This document shows, in pieces, positions 7,710-18,700 of a stretch of DNA of 64,000 nucleotides. This stretch comes from Maridesulfovibrio ferrireducens (lineage in GTDB: Bacteria > Desulfobacterota > Desulfovibrionia > Desulfovibrionales > Desulfovibrionaceae), in NCBI RefSeq assembly GCF_900101105.1, contig NZ_FNGA01000001.1:434001-498000 (forward strand), written 5' to 3'. Both the position numbers and the translations under genes were made by a program. Each line of letters begins with the position of its first letter. Within the stretch, counting starts at the first letter, position 1. The notes under the pieces are model-generated. The model saw nothing but the letters and a program-made list of their open reading frames with translations. It was not told the DNA's origin and searched no databases.

Positions 7710-8822
7710 TTACTTTGTTTTTTCCGAAGAAACGGCAGCAAAATATTCAGCAGGAACAAGTTCATTGCGAAGAACAGCCAGCCCTCCGCGACCCATAACT
7801 TCCATTTCTTCCAATCCGGTTATAACATGCACATTCGCAATGGAACCGACCATATCTTCAACAGCATTAACAAGCCGAAGACTTTTGGCTCCTCCACCTG
7901 TAAGAATTATCGCAGTCACAGGTTTTTTAGCCGAGTCTTCCTTCATCAAAACCGGAACAAATGAGCTTATGTATTTTGAAAGATTATAAGCCAGTGCTTC
8001 AAAAACAAGCTTTGCTTCTTCATCTCCCGCAACAATACGGGCTTCAACTTCACGCAGATCATTGGTTCCAAGCAACCCGAGAAGTCCCGAACCGGAAGTA
8101 ACCTTTTTACGCAATTCATCATAAGAAAATTTTCCTGAAGCAAGAAGTTCAAGCACGGGCAAAACAGGCAAACTACCAGATCTCTCGGGGCTGAAAGGGC
8201 CTTCTCCGTCAAGAGCATTTACCACATCGACAACGCGTCCGTTTCTATGAGCTCCGATAGAAACTCCGCCCCCTAAATGGGCCACAATAAATTTCCCTTT
8301 TTCATATTCAATGCCGAGTTTTGCGGCAACAGTCCGGGCCACACCTCTTTGACTGAGGGCATGGAAAACGCTTCTGCGGGTAATTTCCGGAAAACCCGTA
8401 ATTTTAGCTACCGGGTCCATCTCGTCTGTAACAACCGGGTCCATTATCATAGCAGGCACGCCCCATTTTGCTGCCAAATCGCGGGCAATCATTGCACCGA
8501 GATTGCAGGGGTGAGCACCGTATTTTGCACTTTCAAGATCAGCAATCATTTCATCATTTATTAAGTAAGGTCCACCAGGAATAGCTCTAAGCAAACCGCC
8601 TCTACCGACGACGATATCAGGCTGTCCTTCTTTTAAGGACTCATCAATAAGAGATAAAACCTGCTCAGTGCGGAAACTTTTCTGGTCCATTACTGTTGAA
8701 TATTTATCTATAATCTCTCGAGGATGCCGCACTTCAGCATCAAAACAAACTTCATTGTCACAAAAAATAGCAACCTTTGTAGAGGTGGAGCCTGGATTTA
8801 TAACAAGAATTTTTTGCGCCAT
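7710..8822 (-). CDS. buk: butyrate kinase (acetate/butyrate kinase family)
   Basis: This ASKHA-fold kinase interconverts butyrate or branched acyl acids plus ATP with acyl phosphates. Marks of the butyrate kinase branch are the N-terminal LVINPGSTSTKVA, VGRGGLLRAIPGG, HLGGGVSIGAHRNG, and the C-terminal TGGGAKS. The product is 370 residues from the ATG at 8822, which follows GGGGAA; 30 more codons upstream are open but lie in the AT-rich promoter region. No phosphotransbutyrylase is beside it. With the acyl-CoA synthetase at the window start it suggests some metabolism of short-chain fatty acids, though the two are not in one operon. The divergent TetR gene may regulate it. Confidence 0.9.
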   Translation of the reverse strand: MAQKILVINPGSTSTKVAIFCDNEVCFDAEVRHPREIIDKYSTVMDQKSFRTEQVLSLIDESLKEGQPDIVVGRGGLLRAIPGGPYLINDEMIADLESAKYGAHPCNLGAMIARDLAAKWGVPAMIMDPVVTDEMDPVAKITGFPEITRRSVFHALSQRGVARTVAAKLGIEYEKGKFIVAHLGGGVSIGAHRNGRVVDVVNALDGEGPFSPERSGSLPVLPVLELLASGKFSYDELRKKVTSGSGLLGLLGTNDLREVEARIVAGDEEAKLVFEALAYNLSKYISSFVPVLMKEDSAKKPVTAIILTGGGAKSLRLVNAVEDMVGSIANVHVITGLEEMEVMGRGGLAVLRNELVPAEYFAAVSSEKTK

Positions 8823-8973
8823 TACTTTTCCCCGTAAGAATAATTCAAATTTTGATATCGTTACTATGCGAGAAAAAACAAAAAGTTTAAAGTTTATTTT
8901 TTTTGGCTGCAATAACGCTGATGGCTTTTTCTGCGCTGCGTGCTAACTTACATAAACTTATAATGAAATATCC

Positions 8974-8987
8974 TTGACTAAGGTCAA
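8974..8987. promoter_or_regulatory. short palindrome between buk and the TetR gene
   Basis: TTGAC-N4-GTCAA lies in the divergent intergenic region (8823-9056), about 70 bases before the TetR start. It is a plausible operator for that TetR protein, acting on itself and on buk. The evidence is only symmetry and position. Confidence 0.35.
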
Positions 8988-9056
8988 ACAAATAATACGT
9001 TTCAAAAAAAGACCATTTCTTTCACGTCATAATTTAAACTCTGCAGGCGGACTCAA

Positions 9057-9677
9057 ATGCCCTTTAAACTTGTTCCTATCAATACACTCACCGCTACACG
9101 CAAAAAAATTCTTCATGCAACATACAAATGTCTGGCGCAAACAGGATTCAACAATCTCACTGCCGATGAAATCGCTTTGAGATCAGGCATTTCGAGAAAA
9201 GTTATTTTCCATTACTATAAAGGGATTGAAAATATTTTAAGCGACCTTGCCGAATCAAGTTTTTATTGGCCCAGCACAGAAGAACTTTTAGCGAATACCC
9301 CTGATGAATTCCCTGACATATGCCCGGAAAAGCAGGTGGGAGCCTTTTTTCTTTCACTTCGCAAAGAACTTGAAGAAAGACCTGAAACCCTAAGAATACT
9401 GGCTTGGGAAATGCTTGAACGCTCTGCCTTATCAGAAGAGCTTGAAGATGTAAGGGTTAGAACTGCATTGGAGTTCTTTGAGCATTTAGGGCCGGACGTA
9501 CCTGATGAAGTTGATCTCGCGGCAGCCGTCGCCCTGCTCGGCGGCGGAATTTCGTATCTTGCCATTCGCTCGCTTAATACCAAGACATACGGCGGCGTAA
9601 GCCTTCAGGACGAAATTGGCTGGGAAAGACTTGAGCATGCGATGCATTGCATGCTCAAGGGGTTACTTTTCCCGTAA
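9057..9677 (+). CDS. TetR-family transcriptional regulator
   Basis: This 206-residue protein has a TetR helix-turn-helix at residues about 18-65 (ADEIALRSGISRKVIFHYYKG). The C-terminal ligand domain is helical and unassigned. The start codon has only a modest ribosome site (GGCGGA). It is divergent from butyrate kinase, the usual position for a local repressor, and a palindrome lies between them. The ligand may be an acyl-CoA or fatty acid if buk is its target; that is a guess from position. Confidence 0.85.
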   Translation: MPFKLVPINTLTATRKKILHATYKCLAQTGFNNLTADEIALRSGISRKVIFHYYKGIENILSDLAESSFYWPSTEELLANTPDEFPDICPEKQVGAFFLSLRKELEERPETLRILAWEMLERSALSEELEDVRVRTALEFFEHLGPDVPDEVDLAAAVALLGGGISYLAIRSLNTKTYGGVSLQDEIGWERLEHAMHCMLKGLLFP

Positions 9678-9687
9678 AAATTTCAAT

Positions 9688-9716
9688 TGGTAAAAAAGAT
9701 TTTACCAGCCATTTTT
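9688..9716 (+). terminator. terminator of the TetR gene
   Basis: TGGTAAAA/TTTTACCA (9688-9695 and 9700-9707) with a 4-base loop is followed, after three bases, by ATTTTT. It lies between two convergent genes. Confidence 0.6.
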
Positions 9717-10016
9717 CTACCTGCTTAACCGATAAAACATAACAAGCGGTGAAGAAAGCAGCATAATAATCATTGCGAAGTTTGGAGGAAGCAACTGCTG
9801 CACTCCAATCAACACCCCCAGAAGAATAAGTATCCACGGGATACAGCCCTTAACATAAACCTGCCCCAACGGACCGAACAACAAACAAAGCAGCATGCCT
9901 ATCCAGAGAATTCGCGGTTTGATTTTTCTTAACCTGAGACCTAACCATATCGGAATAATTGTGGCCCCTATAATCAACAACAAAATCGGTATATCACTTA
10001 CATTGAACCCAGACAT
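9717..10016 (-). CDS. hypothetical 99-residue membrane protein
   Basis: I do not recognise this protein. It is almost entirely hydrophobic, with probable membrane helices around residues 8-26, 36-55, 58-75 and 78-94, separated by short basic loops (LRLRKIKPR). A very good ribosome site (GGAGG, 7 bases before ATG) shows that it is a real gene. Three or four helices and a GPLGQVY segment suggest a small integral membrane protein, but no family can be named. It is convergent with the TetR gene and has no operon partner. Confidence 0.7.
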   Translation of the reverse strand: MSGFNVSDIPILLLIIGATIIPIWLGLRLRKIKPRILWIGMLLCLLFGPLGQVYVKGCIPWILILLGVLIGVQQLLPPNFAMIIMLLSSPLVMFYRLSR

Positions 10017-10289
10017 AGCAATTCCTCCGTATTTTTAAGAACAAACAGATCCAGTATAACAAAAAACCGGATTCAATTGACATTTAATTTCAAAAGACAA
10101 CAGGCAACTCTTTCTTTATCAGTTAAAAAAGCTACAACAGTTCAATCTCATTAAGCAAACCTAATCATGTACATGCTTATTTTGTATCAAGATATTACAC
10201 AGATAATTTGACCGGAAAACGAAAGAATACTATTGAACACATCGAATCGCTGAAAAGACCTTCAACCTCAACTTTGCCAGAGAGAGTCT

Positions 10290-10871
10290 ATGAAAGGTAA
10301 AAATAAAAAAGATGCTATCCTTTACGCTGCTCAGGAAACCTTTGGGCGTTACGGATATGCAGGAACTACCGTTAAAATGATTTCTGAGCGGGCTGGCGTG
10401 GCATTCGGCCTTGTCTCGCACTACTTCGGATCAAAAGAAGAACTATTTCTTACCGCCGGTATTGCCATGGTAGAAGACCTCATGGAATATTTGAATGCAG
10501 AAATCAGTGAAACTACCTCAGGAATTGACGGTGTTGCAGCCTTCATGAAAAGTTACCTGTACTACACTTTGAAACATCGCAACACATTTCCGATCCTGCT
10601 TCGCTGCTCCCCTTTCAGTGATGTGCAAATAGACATGGACCGGACAAGAATCGCGCTTAAATTCCAGCAACTTCTTAACATTATCCGCGAATGTGTAGAC
10701 CGGGGAATCGAAGACGGCTCCATCAGGGAACTCTCCATCGACGATACCACCACTATCATTTATTCCAACATTGTCGGTACGGTCAGAACCAGATTTCTGT
10801 CCCCTTACGACCTGCCGAACTTGTACGAAGAAACAACTGAATTTGTTACCAGAAGTATCAGATCACGCTAA
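10290..10871 (+). CDS. TetR-family transcriptional regulator
   Basis: This 193-residue regulator has an N-terminal TetR DNA-binding domain (residues about 8-54) with the clear pattern TFGRYGYAGTTVKMISERAG followed by VSHYFGSKEELF. The C-terminal domain resembles the AcrR-like helical ligand domain but is not diagnostic. A strong terminator follows, so it is its own unit and is not co-transcribed with the DUF1007/NicO pair. Its target is unknown; the upstream 270 bases contain no gene. Confidence 0.87.
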   Translation: MKGKNKKDAILYAAQETFGRYGYAGTTVKMISERAGVAFGLVSHYFGSKEELFLTAGIAMVEDLMEYLNAEISETTSGIDGVAAFMKSYLYYTLKHRNTFPILLRCSPFSDVQIDMDRTRIALKFQQLLNIIRECVDRGIEDGSIRELSIDDTTTIIYSNIVGTVRTRFLSPYDLPNLYEETTEFVTRSIRSR

Positions 10872-10900
10872 TCGTTTTATAAAAAAGACAGCCGGAAAGA

Positions 10901-10934
10901 AAGGTCTCTGTACATATGCGGCAGAGACCTTTTC
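10901..10934 (+). terminator. Rho-independent terminator of the TetR gene
   Basis: AAGGTCTCTG/CAGAGACCTT (10901-10910 and 10922-10931) is a perfect 10-bp stem with an 11-base loop, followed by TTTTC. Confidence 0.88.
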
Positions 10935-10957
10935 TATTTAGAGCAGCCGTCTTAAAC

Positions 10958-10986
10958 TTGACACAATCAATATCCTCTACCATTGT
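10958..10986 (+). promoter_or_regulatory. candidate promoter, possibly giving a leaderless DUF1007 message
   Basis: A consensus TTGACA (10958-10963) is followed after 17 bases by a weak CATTGT (10981-10986). The predicted start point coincides with the ATG at 10993, which has no ribosome site. Confidence 0.35.
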
Positions 10987-10992
10987 CGCCGC

Positions 10993-11631
10993 ATGAGAAT
11001 TGACCCACCGCAACTGTTTAAAAAAAAAAGCCTTACTCTTTTATTGTTTTTTTTAGTTGCGACAGCACAATTAATTCCGCTTGCCCCGACACAAGCTTAC
11101 GCACATCCGCATGTTTTTGTGGACTGCTCTTTAATTTTTGAATTCGACTCAAAGGGATTGAAAGGGGTCAGGCAAAAATGGAGTTTTGATGAAATGTTCG
11201 CGGTCATGATCCTTGGTGATTTTGATACGGACCGTAATAACATCCTCTCTCAGGACGAGGCAGAAGCAATTGAAAACGGGGCTTTCGTAAATCTTAAAAA
11301 TTTCAATTACTTCACAACTATAATAATTGATGGACAGCCGTACACAATCAATGAAGTGACCGAATTCACTCCATCAATTGAAAAAAATACTCTTGTTTAT
11401 GAGTTTTTCATCCCGTGCCGCGTGGAAGAAAAAGGAACAAAACACACCGTCATAGCCGCCATATATGATGACAGCCTCTACACCGCCATTCAACTAGATT
11501 ATAAAAATCAGATTAAATATCTGCCAAACACAACTTCTGCTCAGTTAGACGTTGATTTAGCAAGTGAATTAACCTCGACATATACCCAAATGGCACCTGA
11601 AGCTGCCTTTCTTACCTTTAGCCCAAAATGA
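10993..11631 (+). CDS. DUF1007 family periplasmic protein
   Basis: This 212-residue exported protein belongs to DUF1007, which commonly accompanies NicO nickel/cobalt exporters and zinc or nickel loci. The signal peptide (basic FKKKS, then a long hydrophobic core, cleavage near AYA-HP) is followed immediately by HPHVFVDC, the conserved His-rich start of the mature domain, a plausible metal site. The motif DFDTDRNNILSQDE resembles an EF-hand loop. The stop overlaps the start of the NicO gene (ATGA), so the two are translationally coupled. It probably binds the metal on the outer side for the exporter. The ATG lacks a clear ribosome site. Confidence 0.85.
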   Translation: MRIDPPQLFKKKSLTLLLFFLVATAQLIPLAPTQAYAHPHVFVDCSLIFEFDSKGLKGVRQKWSFDEMFAVMILGDFDTDRNNILSQDEAEAIENGAFVNLKNFNYFTTIIIDGQPYTINEVTEFTPSIEKNTLVYEFFIPCRVEEKGTKHTVIAAIYDDSLYTAIQLDYKNQIKYLPNTTSAQLDVDLASELTSTYTQMAPEAAFLTFSPK

Positions 11632-12593
11632 AATATAAAATAATTTTCTTTCTCTTACTGCCCCTGATGCTCATCACTGCGACAACTTCGTTTACCCCTG
11701 CTGCTGTTGCTGCGACCAACCCTTTTCTTTCTCAAAAAAAAGAATCAGTTCAGTCGCCAAGCTCAAAGACAGAAACGGCAAAGAAGTTTTCCGATTCCAC
11801 CAAGATCAAAAACAATCATTCAAAAAGTTTTTACGACTCTGCCATAACAAAAGTAATCCTTTTGCAAAAGGACATACGGGCAAAACTGACTGTCTTTTCC
11901 CGTGACATTAAAAAGAACTCCTTCGGAAAATCATTCTGGTTTTTTCTACTTTTTTCCTTTGCATACGGAGTTGTCCATGCAGTCGGCCCCGGACATGGTA
12001 AATCTGTGGTCTGCGCTTACTTTCTTTCACGCCGCGGGACAATATACACAGCAGTGTTCATGTCCTGGGTCATCACCCTCGTGCATGTGGGATCTGCAAC
12101 TGTGGCTGTCTGCCTTGCATATTTACTTCTCAGCAGCGGAATGTCCGGTTTTGAAAATTTCAACTATCACTTGCAGACTGCAAGCTTTGCGCTGGTTTTA
12201 CTCATCGGACTATGGATGTTGTTTGGCGTAATCGAATCCTTCTTCAAAAGAAATCAGGAAAACCGCTCCGAACCGACAAAATGCGCTTCACTAAAAGAAA
12301 TCACTGCTGTTGCGTTTGTAACAGGACTTGTTCCGTGCCCCGGAGCTGCAATTATTCTTGTTTATACTCTATCCTCCGGGATTTTATGGGCCGGATTGAC
12401 TGCCATGCTTTTCCTTGCAACGGGAATGGCTTTGACTACCTCAATTTTTGCACTTACCGCCGCTAAAGCAAGATCCTTTATGGACCGTGCCGCAAGAGGG
12501 AAGAAGGCTCAAATATTCTACACAGCTATATCCCTTTCCGGCTCACTGATAATTATTTCCTTCGGTGCCCTCATGCTGAGTTCTCACCTCTAA
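11628..12593 (+). CDS. NicO/RcnA-type nickel/cobalt exporter
   Basis: This 321-residue inner-membrane protein has an N-terminal signal-like helix, a hydrophilic stretch to residue about 95, and then about six membrane helices. Family marks are HAVGPGHGKS in the first core helix and GLVPCPGA in the fourth. Members export Ni or Co, and some are importers. The motif with His, the neighbouring DUF1007 protein and the ATGA overlap with it support a metal-transport pair. The exact metal cannot be read from the sequence. No terminator is visible before the next gene, but a 140-base gap with a new ribosome site separates them. Confidence 0.87.
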   Translation: MKYKIIFFLLLPLMLITATTSFTPAAVAATNPFLSQKKESVQSPSSKTETAKKFSDSTKIKNNHSKSFYDSAITKVILLQKDIRAKLTVFSRDIKKNSFGKSFWFFLLFSFAYGVVHAVGPGHGKSVVCAYFLSRRGTIYTAVFMSWVITLVHVGSATVAVCLAYLLLSSGMSGFENFNYHLQTASFALVLLIGLWMLFGVIESFFKRNQENRSEPTKCASLKEITAVAFVTGLVPCPGAAIILVYTLSSGILWAGLTAMLFLATGMALTTSIFALTAAKARSFMDRAARGKKAQIFYTAISLSGSLIIISFGALMLSSHL

Positions 12594-12733
12594 AACAAAT
12601 ACGCCAGATTCGTCCGCAAGATTCCCACTCTTTTCATGACAGCCTACTCCATTAATGATACAAAATAATTTGATTCCTTTATATTCAAGATAAAAATCTA
12701 ATGCGGTCACCTAACAACGGGGAGCTGTTTTTT

Positions 12734-15700
12734 ATGATTGATCTCGTCGGCTATGAAAAAGTCAGTCCCCTTTTTAAAGAAGAGGAACTTTCCTTATGCA
12801 GAGCTGTGAGAGATTACGACGGGTCTACTGTCCTTATCAAATATCCGACTTCAAAATTCCCCTCACCCAAACTGCTATCTGAAATAAAAAATGAATATGC
12901 TACTTCACTGGAAATAGGAAAACAGGGAGCAATATATCCTATAGCTCTCCACCAGACAGATAATTCCCTAGCCCTCATCCTTGAAGACAAGGGCTACTCT
13001 TTACTTAATAATTTTATTATAAACACAGACATTGACCTTAAACTAAAAATCCTTCTCGCAATAAAAGCTCTGACAGCTTTAAACTGCGTCCACTCGAAAG
13101 GATTCCTGCATAGAAACGTTAAACCTGACAGTTTTGCGGTATCCCGTGACATGCATGAAGTGGTCATGACCGGCTTACAACGTTGCTCACGCTTCCCGGA
13201 CAGCGCATCACGGATAAATATAGGATTAATTCCTGATAATTTTCTTCCGTATATTTCTCCGGAACAAAGCGGCAGAATAAGTGAAGACTCTGATCACAGA
13301 TCGGACTTTTACTCTTTTGGAGTTTCTCTTTTTGAACTTTTCACAGGCTCACTTCCTTTTTCAGCAGAAGATGCATCGGAACTCATACATTGCCATCTTG
13401 CACAGGAACCGCCTATTCCTGACATGATAAACCCAGAAATACCGGAACAGCTTTCCGCGGTAATATTAAAGCTTCTGGCTAAAAACCCGGAAGATAGATA
13501 TCAATCCGCCCACGGAATAAAACAAGATTTAAAAATCTGCTTAAAAATATGTGATAAATCTTTTCTTCCTGAAGGATTCAAGGCTGGGGATAAAGACATT
13601 TCGGACACATTCACCCTTTCACGCAGACTGTTCGGAAGAAAAGGAGAAAAACACCTTCTTTTGAAAGCTTTCAAAAAATCAGCTCTGGGCAGTTGTGAAG
13701 TGGTCATGGTCAAGGGAGAGCCTGGATCTGGAAAAACATCTCTCATCAATCATATTCACAAACAAGTCGACGAAGCTCGTGGAGAGTTCATTTCAGGTAA
13801 ATTTGATCAATTCAAACGTAACATTCCGTACAGCGCGCTGATTCAGGCTTTTCAGAAATTAATCCGTAAGAGATTAACAAATTCAACCCCCGTAATAAAT
13901 GCGTGGGGGAAATGCATTATCAAAGTACTGGGCTCAAATGCGGGGCTCATTACCGAAGTCATTCCCGAGCTGGAATTGCTTATCGGGCCACAGCCGCCAC
14001 CTGCAAAATTGCCCCTAACGGAGGCGCGCAGCCGATTTAACTTGGTTTTTAAAAATTTTATTAAAATTTTCCCAAATCTGGATCACCCTCTGGTTCTATT
14101 CATTGACGATCTGCAATGGGCGGATGCTTCAACAACCGGCCTGATCACAGAACTGATTGCAGACAAAGAAACTACACACCTTTTGTTTATCGGGGCATAC
14201 AGAGACAGCCAATCGTTGAACAGCGATGTCCGTGATATGCTTACGGATCTTAAAGACCTATCCCCCAACATTATAACAATCCCTCTTAACAGGCTAAAAC
14301 AACAACATGTTTTAGGCTTCATCAGCCGAACCTTTAGAACAGAACGGTCACGTGCCAGCGAACTTGCAAAACTGATATTCAACAGAACAGGAGGCAACCC
14401 TTTATTTGTACGCGAATATATTCGTAATCTTTACAGGGCTGAACTGATAAAATTCAACTACGAAAAGACCCGATGGGACTGGGATGTTAAAGCCATTCGC
14501 AAAATTTCCATGGATGGAAATATCGTTGAACTCATGGCCGAAAAAATCAAGAATCTCGCACCGGACGATCAGAAAATCTTAAAGACCGCTTCATGCATAG
14601 GCGGCAAATTCGACATGAATACATTAATTGCGGTCACCGATCTTCCTAAAGAGGAGATCGTCTCTTTTTTAAATATCGCGCTCCGCAATGGATTGCTCCT
14701 TTCAAGCGAAGAGTCCCCTGAAGGTGCAGACCTGATCAGTTCTGATCTCAAATGGACTCCTCAACTCTCCTTCATGCACGACAGAGTTCAGCAGGCTGCA
14801 TATTCCATGCTCACGAAACAAGAAAAAACAGCCCTGCATTTAAAAATCGGTCGCAACATGCTGCGCATTTTCGATGATTCAAAAATAGAAGAAATCATTT
14901 TCGATGTTGCAATGCAGTTCAAAGAAAGCCTTTCAGAATTAACAGAAGAAGATGAACGGTATCAAGTTTCAGCCATTTTTCGACGTGCGGGCAAAAAGGC
15001 TAAAAGAAGTTCTGCATTTGATCTGGCTGCAAATTACTTTGCAACAGGAATTCAGTTGCTTAATCAGGACTGCTGGATAAAAAACTACGATCTGACTTTT
15101 GACATGCACCTTGACTGGCTGGAATGTGAATACCTGAACGGCGGGACAAAACATGCTGAAGAGATTTTTACAGACATACTTGAAAAGGCTGCAAACAAAC
15201 ACGACATTTCAAAAATTAAGCTCGCTAAAATAATGCGTTATACAAATCAGAGCAAGTATCAGGAAGCAGTCAAAATGACTCTTGAACTCCTGACATTGTT
15301 CGGCATGAACATTCCTGAACATCCGGCCAAGTTTGCCCAGACCTCTGAACTGCTCAAAACAAAAACACTGCTTCATAACAAATCAGTCAAAGATCTTTAT
15401 AATCTCCCCAAAATGAAAGATCCTGAACAACTGGAAATAATGAAGCTCTTAATGCACATAATTACTCCGGCATACATGTACAATAAACAGCTTGTTTTTT
15501 TCATTGTATTAAAAATGCTGAGACTTTCTTTAAAATACGGCAACGCACCTTCATCTGCGTTTGGATATATGTTTTATGCAATGTTTTTAGCGGCTAAAGA
15601 TTTCTCCTTTGAAAAATCTAAAAATTATACACAACTCGCTGTCGACTTAAACAAACAGTTTGAAAACAAGGAGTTAGATACAAAAATAAACCTCCTTCGC

Positions 15701-18700
15701 GGATGTGCTCACGATCACTGGCACGTCCCGATAGCTCAGAATATCCGTACGCTCGAAACAGCCTTTCAATCCGGACAATTAAACGGTGATGCAACCTACG
15801 GAAGATATGCCAGCTACTTTGCAGTCTACTATAAATTCCTTCAAGGCTCCTCGCTGTCCGATGTAAAATCGGATGCTGATAAATACCTAAACTTTCTTCA
15901 GAACTCTCCCAACCAATTCACAACAGGGGTTCTCCAGTTAATTAAGCAAATGTCCAAAAGCTTTGAAGGCACAACCCATACTCCCGGTTTTTTAAACGAC
16001 GAATCTTTCCATGAAAAAGAACTCATCGGAATGGCCAAAAATAGTGGCTCCGAAGTAATTGAATACTGGGCCAAAATATCTAAAATTATCACCCTCTCTT
16101 TTTTCGGATACAATCATCAAGCTCTTGAACAAATTGAAAACATACAAAAAAATATTGAAAAATATTTATTCGGAATGCTTAACGTTCCAATTTTTCATTT
16201 TTTCAGTGTCATCAATATGACCGCTCTCTACAACGATTCCTCAGTTTCCAAACAAAAAATATTCAAGAAACGCATAAAAAATTCACTGACTAAACTTAAA
16301 ATATGGGAACAAAATTGCCCTGAAAACTTCAGCCACCTTTTTCTTCTTGCAAGTGCTGAGCATCATTCCTTAACAGGGCAATCAAGCTCAGCTCTGCGTC
16401 TTTACGAAGAGGCTATCCGCACAAGCATAGAGAACGGGTTTAATAATTTTGCAGCCCTTTCCTGTGAACTGGCCGCAAAATTTCACTTCACAATTGGCAG
16501 TAAGCGGACCGGGATATCTTTAATAGATGAAGCCTGCGAACACTATAAAAACTGGGGAGCCTCTGCAAAGGTTCACCAATTAATAACAGACTACCATTCA
16601 CTGCCGGAAGAATTACCCGCTTCTCTCATGGAGACAAAGTCTGAGCAGGCCCGTTGCAATACCAAAAACTCATGTTCTTTAGATCTTTCCGCTGTAATGA
16701 AAGCCTCTCTTGCTATTTCAGGAGAAATAGTCCTTGAACGGTTGCTCGACAAATTAATGCGCATTGTCATTGAAAATGCCGGAGCACAAAAAGCATCTCT
16801 TCTTCTCAACAATAAAAAGAACACGCTGGAACTGGTCGCTCATGCTGAAGTTTCCAAACACGGAATATCGACACAAGTAAAATCTACCCCTAAAGCAAAC
16901 TCATATTGCGAAAGTATTGTTAACTACGTTTTCCGATCAAAAGATAACATTGTTCTAAGGGACGCAAGTTCACAGGGCCCTTTCATCATCGACAGCTACA
17001 TAATTAAACATTCTCCTAAATCTGTTTTGGCAATGCCGATCATTAATCAACAAGTTATGCGTGGAGTTTTGTATCTTGAGAACAATCTCAGCCCCGGAGT
17101 TTTCACCGAAGAACGGCTCGAAGTATTAAACCTGCTTTGTTCTCAAGCTTCCATATCAATCCAGAATGCAAGCCTGTACTCCGATCTCAGAGAATCCGAA
17201 ACACAGTACCGCACACTGCTGGAGAGCATCAACGTAGGAGTATACCGGGCTGAAGCCAGTCTTGAAGGCAAACTTATCAGAGGCAACCGGGCCTTAGCTA
17301 AAATGTTCGGCTATTCAGACTGGGACAGCTTCCATATGACTCCGATAAAATCTTTATTTATTCATCAAGAAAACCACTATTCAATTCTCAACGAACTGCT
17401 CAGTGGAAAGAGCGTGCGCGACAAAGAAGTCCAGATGCAAAAAACAGATGGAACTCCGATATGGGTAAATATAACGGCATCATTATATCTGGACGAAAAT
17501 TCAAAAACAAAATGGATGGAAGGGGTTATTGAGGACATTACCGAACAGAAAAAAACTCGAGAACTCGAGCGCGCGAAAGTTGCGGCAGACGCAGCAAACA
17601 AGGCTAAAAGTGATTTTCTCGCCAGCATGAGCCACGAAATACGGACTCCTATGAATGCCATTCTCGGAATGGCTGATCTGCTATGGGAGTCAAGACTTAG
17701 CAAAGCTCAAAAAAACTATGTAAAGATATTCAAAAATGCCGGTGAGAACCTTCTCCTGCTCATAAACGACATTCTAGACCTTTCAAAAATCGAAGCAGGA
17801 CAGATAACACTTGAAAAAATAGACTTCGAACTGGAAGACATTTTCGAGGAAATAGGCTCTATCTTCGCACTGAGAGCACAAACCAAAGGTATTGACCTAT
17901 CTTGGTATATTACACCCGAACTGCCTAAAACAATTAACGGAGACCCCACCAGAATAAGACAAGTTCTCGTAAACCTTATAGGAAATGCCCTTAAATTCAC
18001 TGACCAAGGTTCAGTCACTTACGAAGCATCTATAACTGAAACAGGAATGCTCAAAATTATCATAAAGGATACGGGTATAGGCATCCCGGACTCAAAAATG
18101 AATCAGATATTTGATACTTTTTCTCAGGCAGACTCCTCCACAACCAGAACGTTTGGAGGAACAGGACTTGGTTTATCAATCTGCACGCAAATGGTTAAAT
18201 GTATGGGCGGCGGACTATTCGTCAGCAGTCAGAAAGACCAAGGTTCTTCCTTTTCTTTTACAATGCAGCTTACCTTTCCACAGAATCAACATAAATCTCT
18301 CCCCTTGAACGGAATCTCAATTCTATTAATTGATAAAAATTATCCATCTAGAAAATATCTGAAAAACGCCCTAACCGATTTAGGAGCATCCGTTAGCATT
18401 GCCGAAACGATGAATCAGGCGACAACAACGGCTGCGGAGCTGTCTCTTGCAAAAAGCAGCCGTAAGGCTCTTATAATTGGAGAACCGGCATGGGATGCAA
18501 ATAGTTTTGATGTCTTAAGAACTCTGAAAAAAGATTTATGCAAAGGCTGGTCACTGATCATGATCATGGAATCCAAACCTGTGCCCAGAGCAACGGTAAG
18601 AGCCAGACAGCTCGGGGCTTCGTATATTCATAAACCAATATCGCCTAGAACTATCGCAAATGAAATCAATGAATCAGATTCAGATAAAAAAACACTTGAA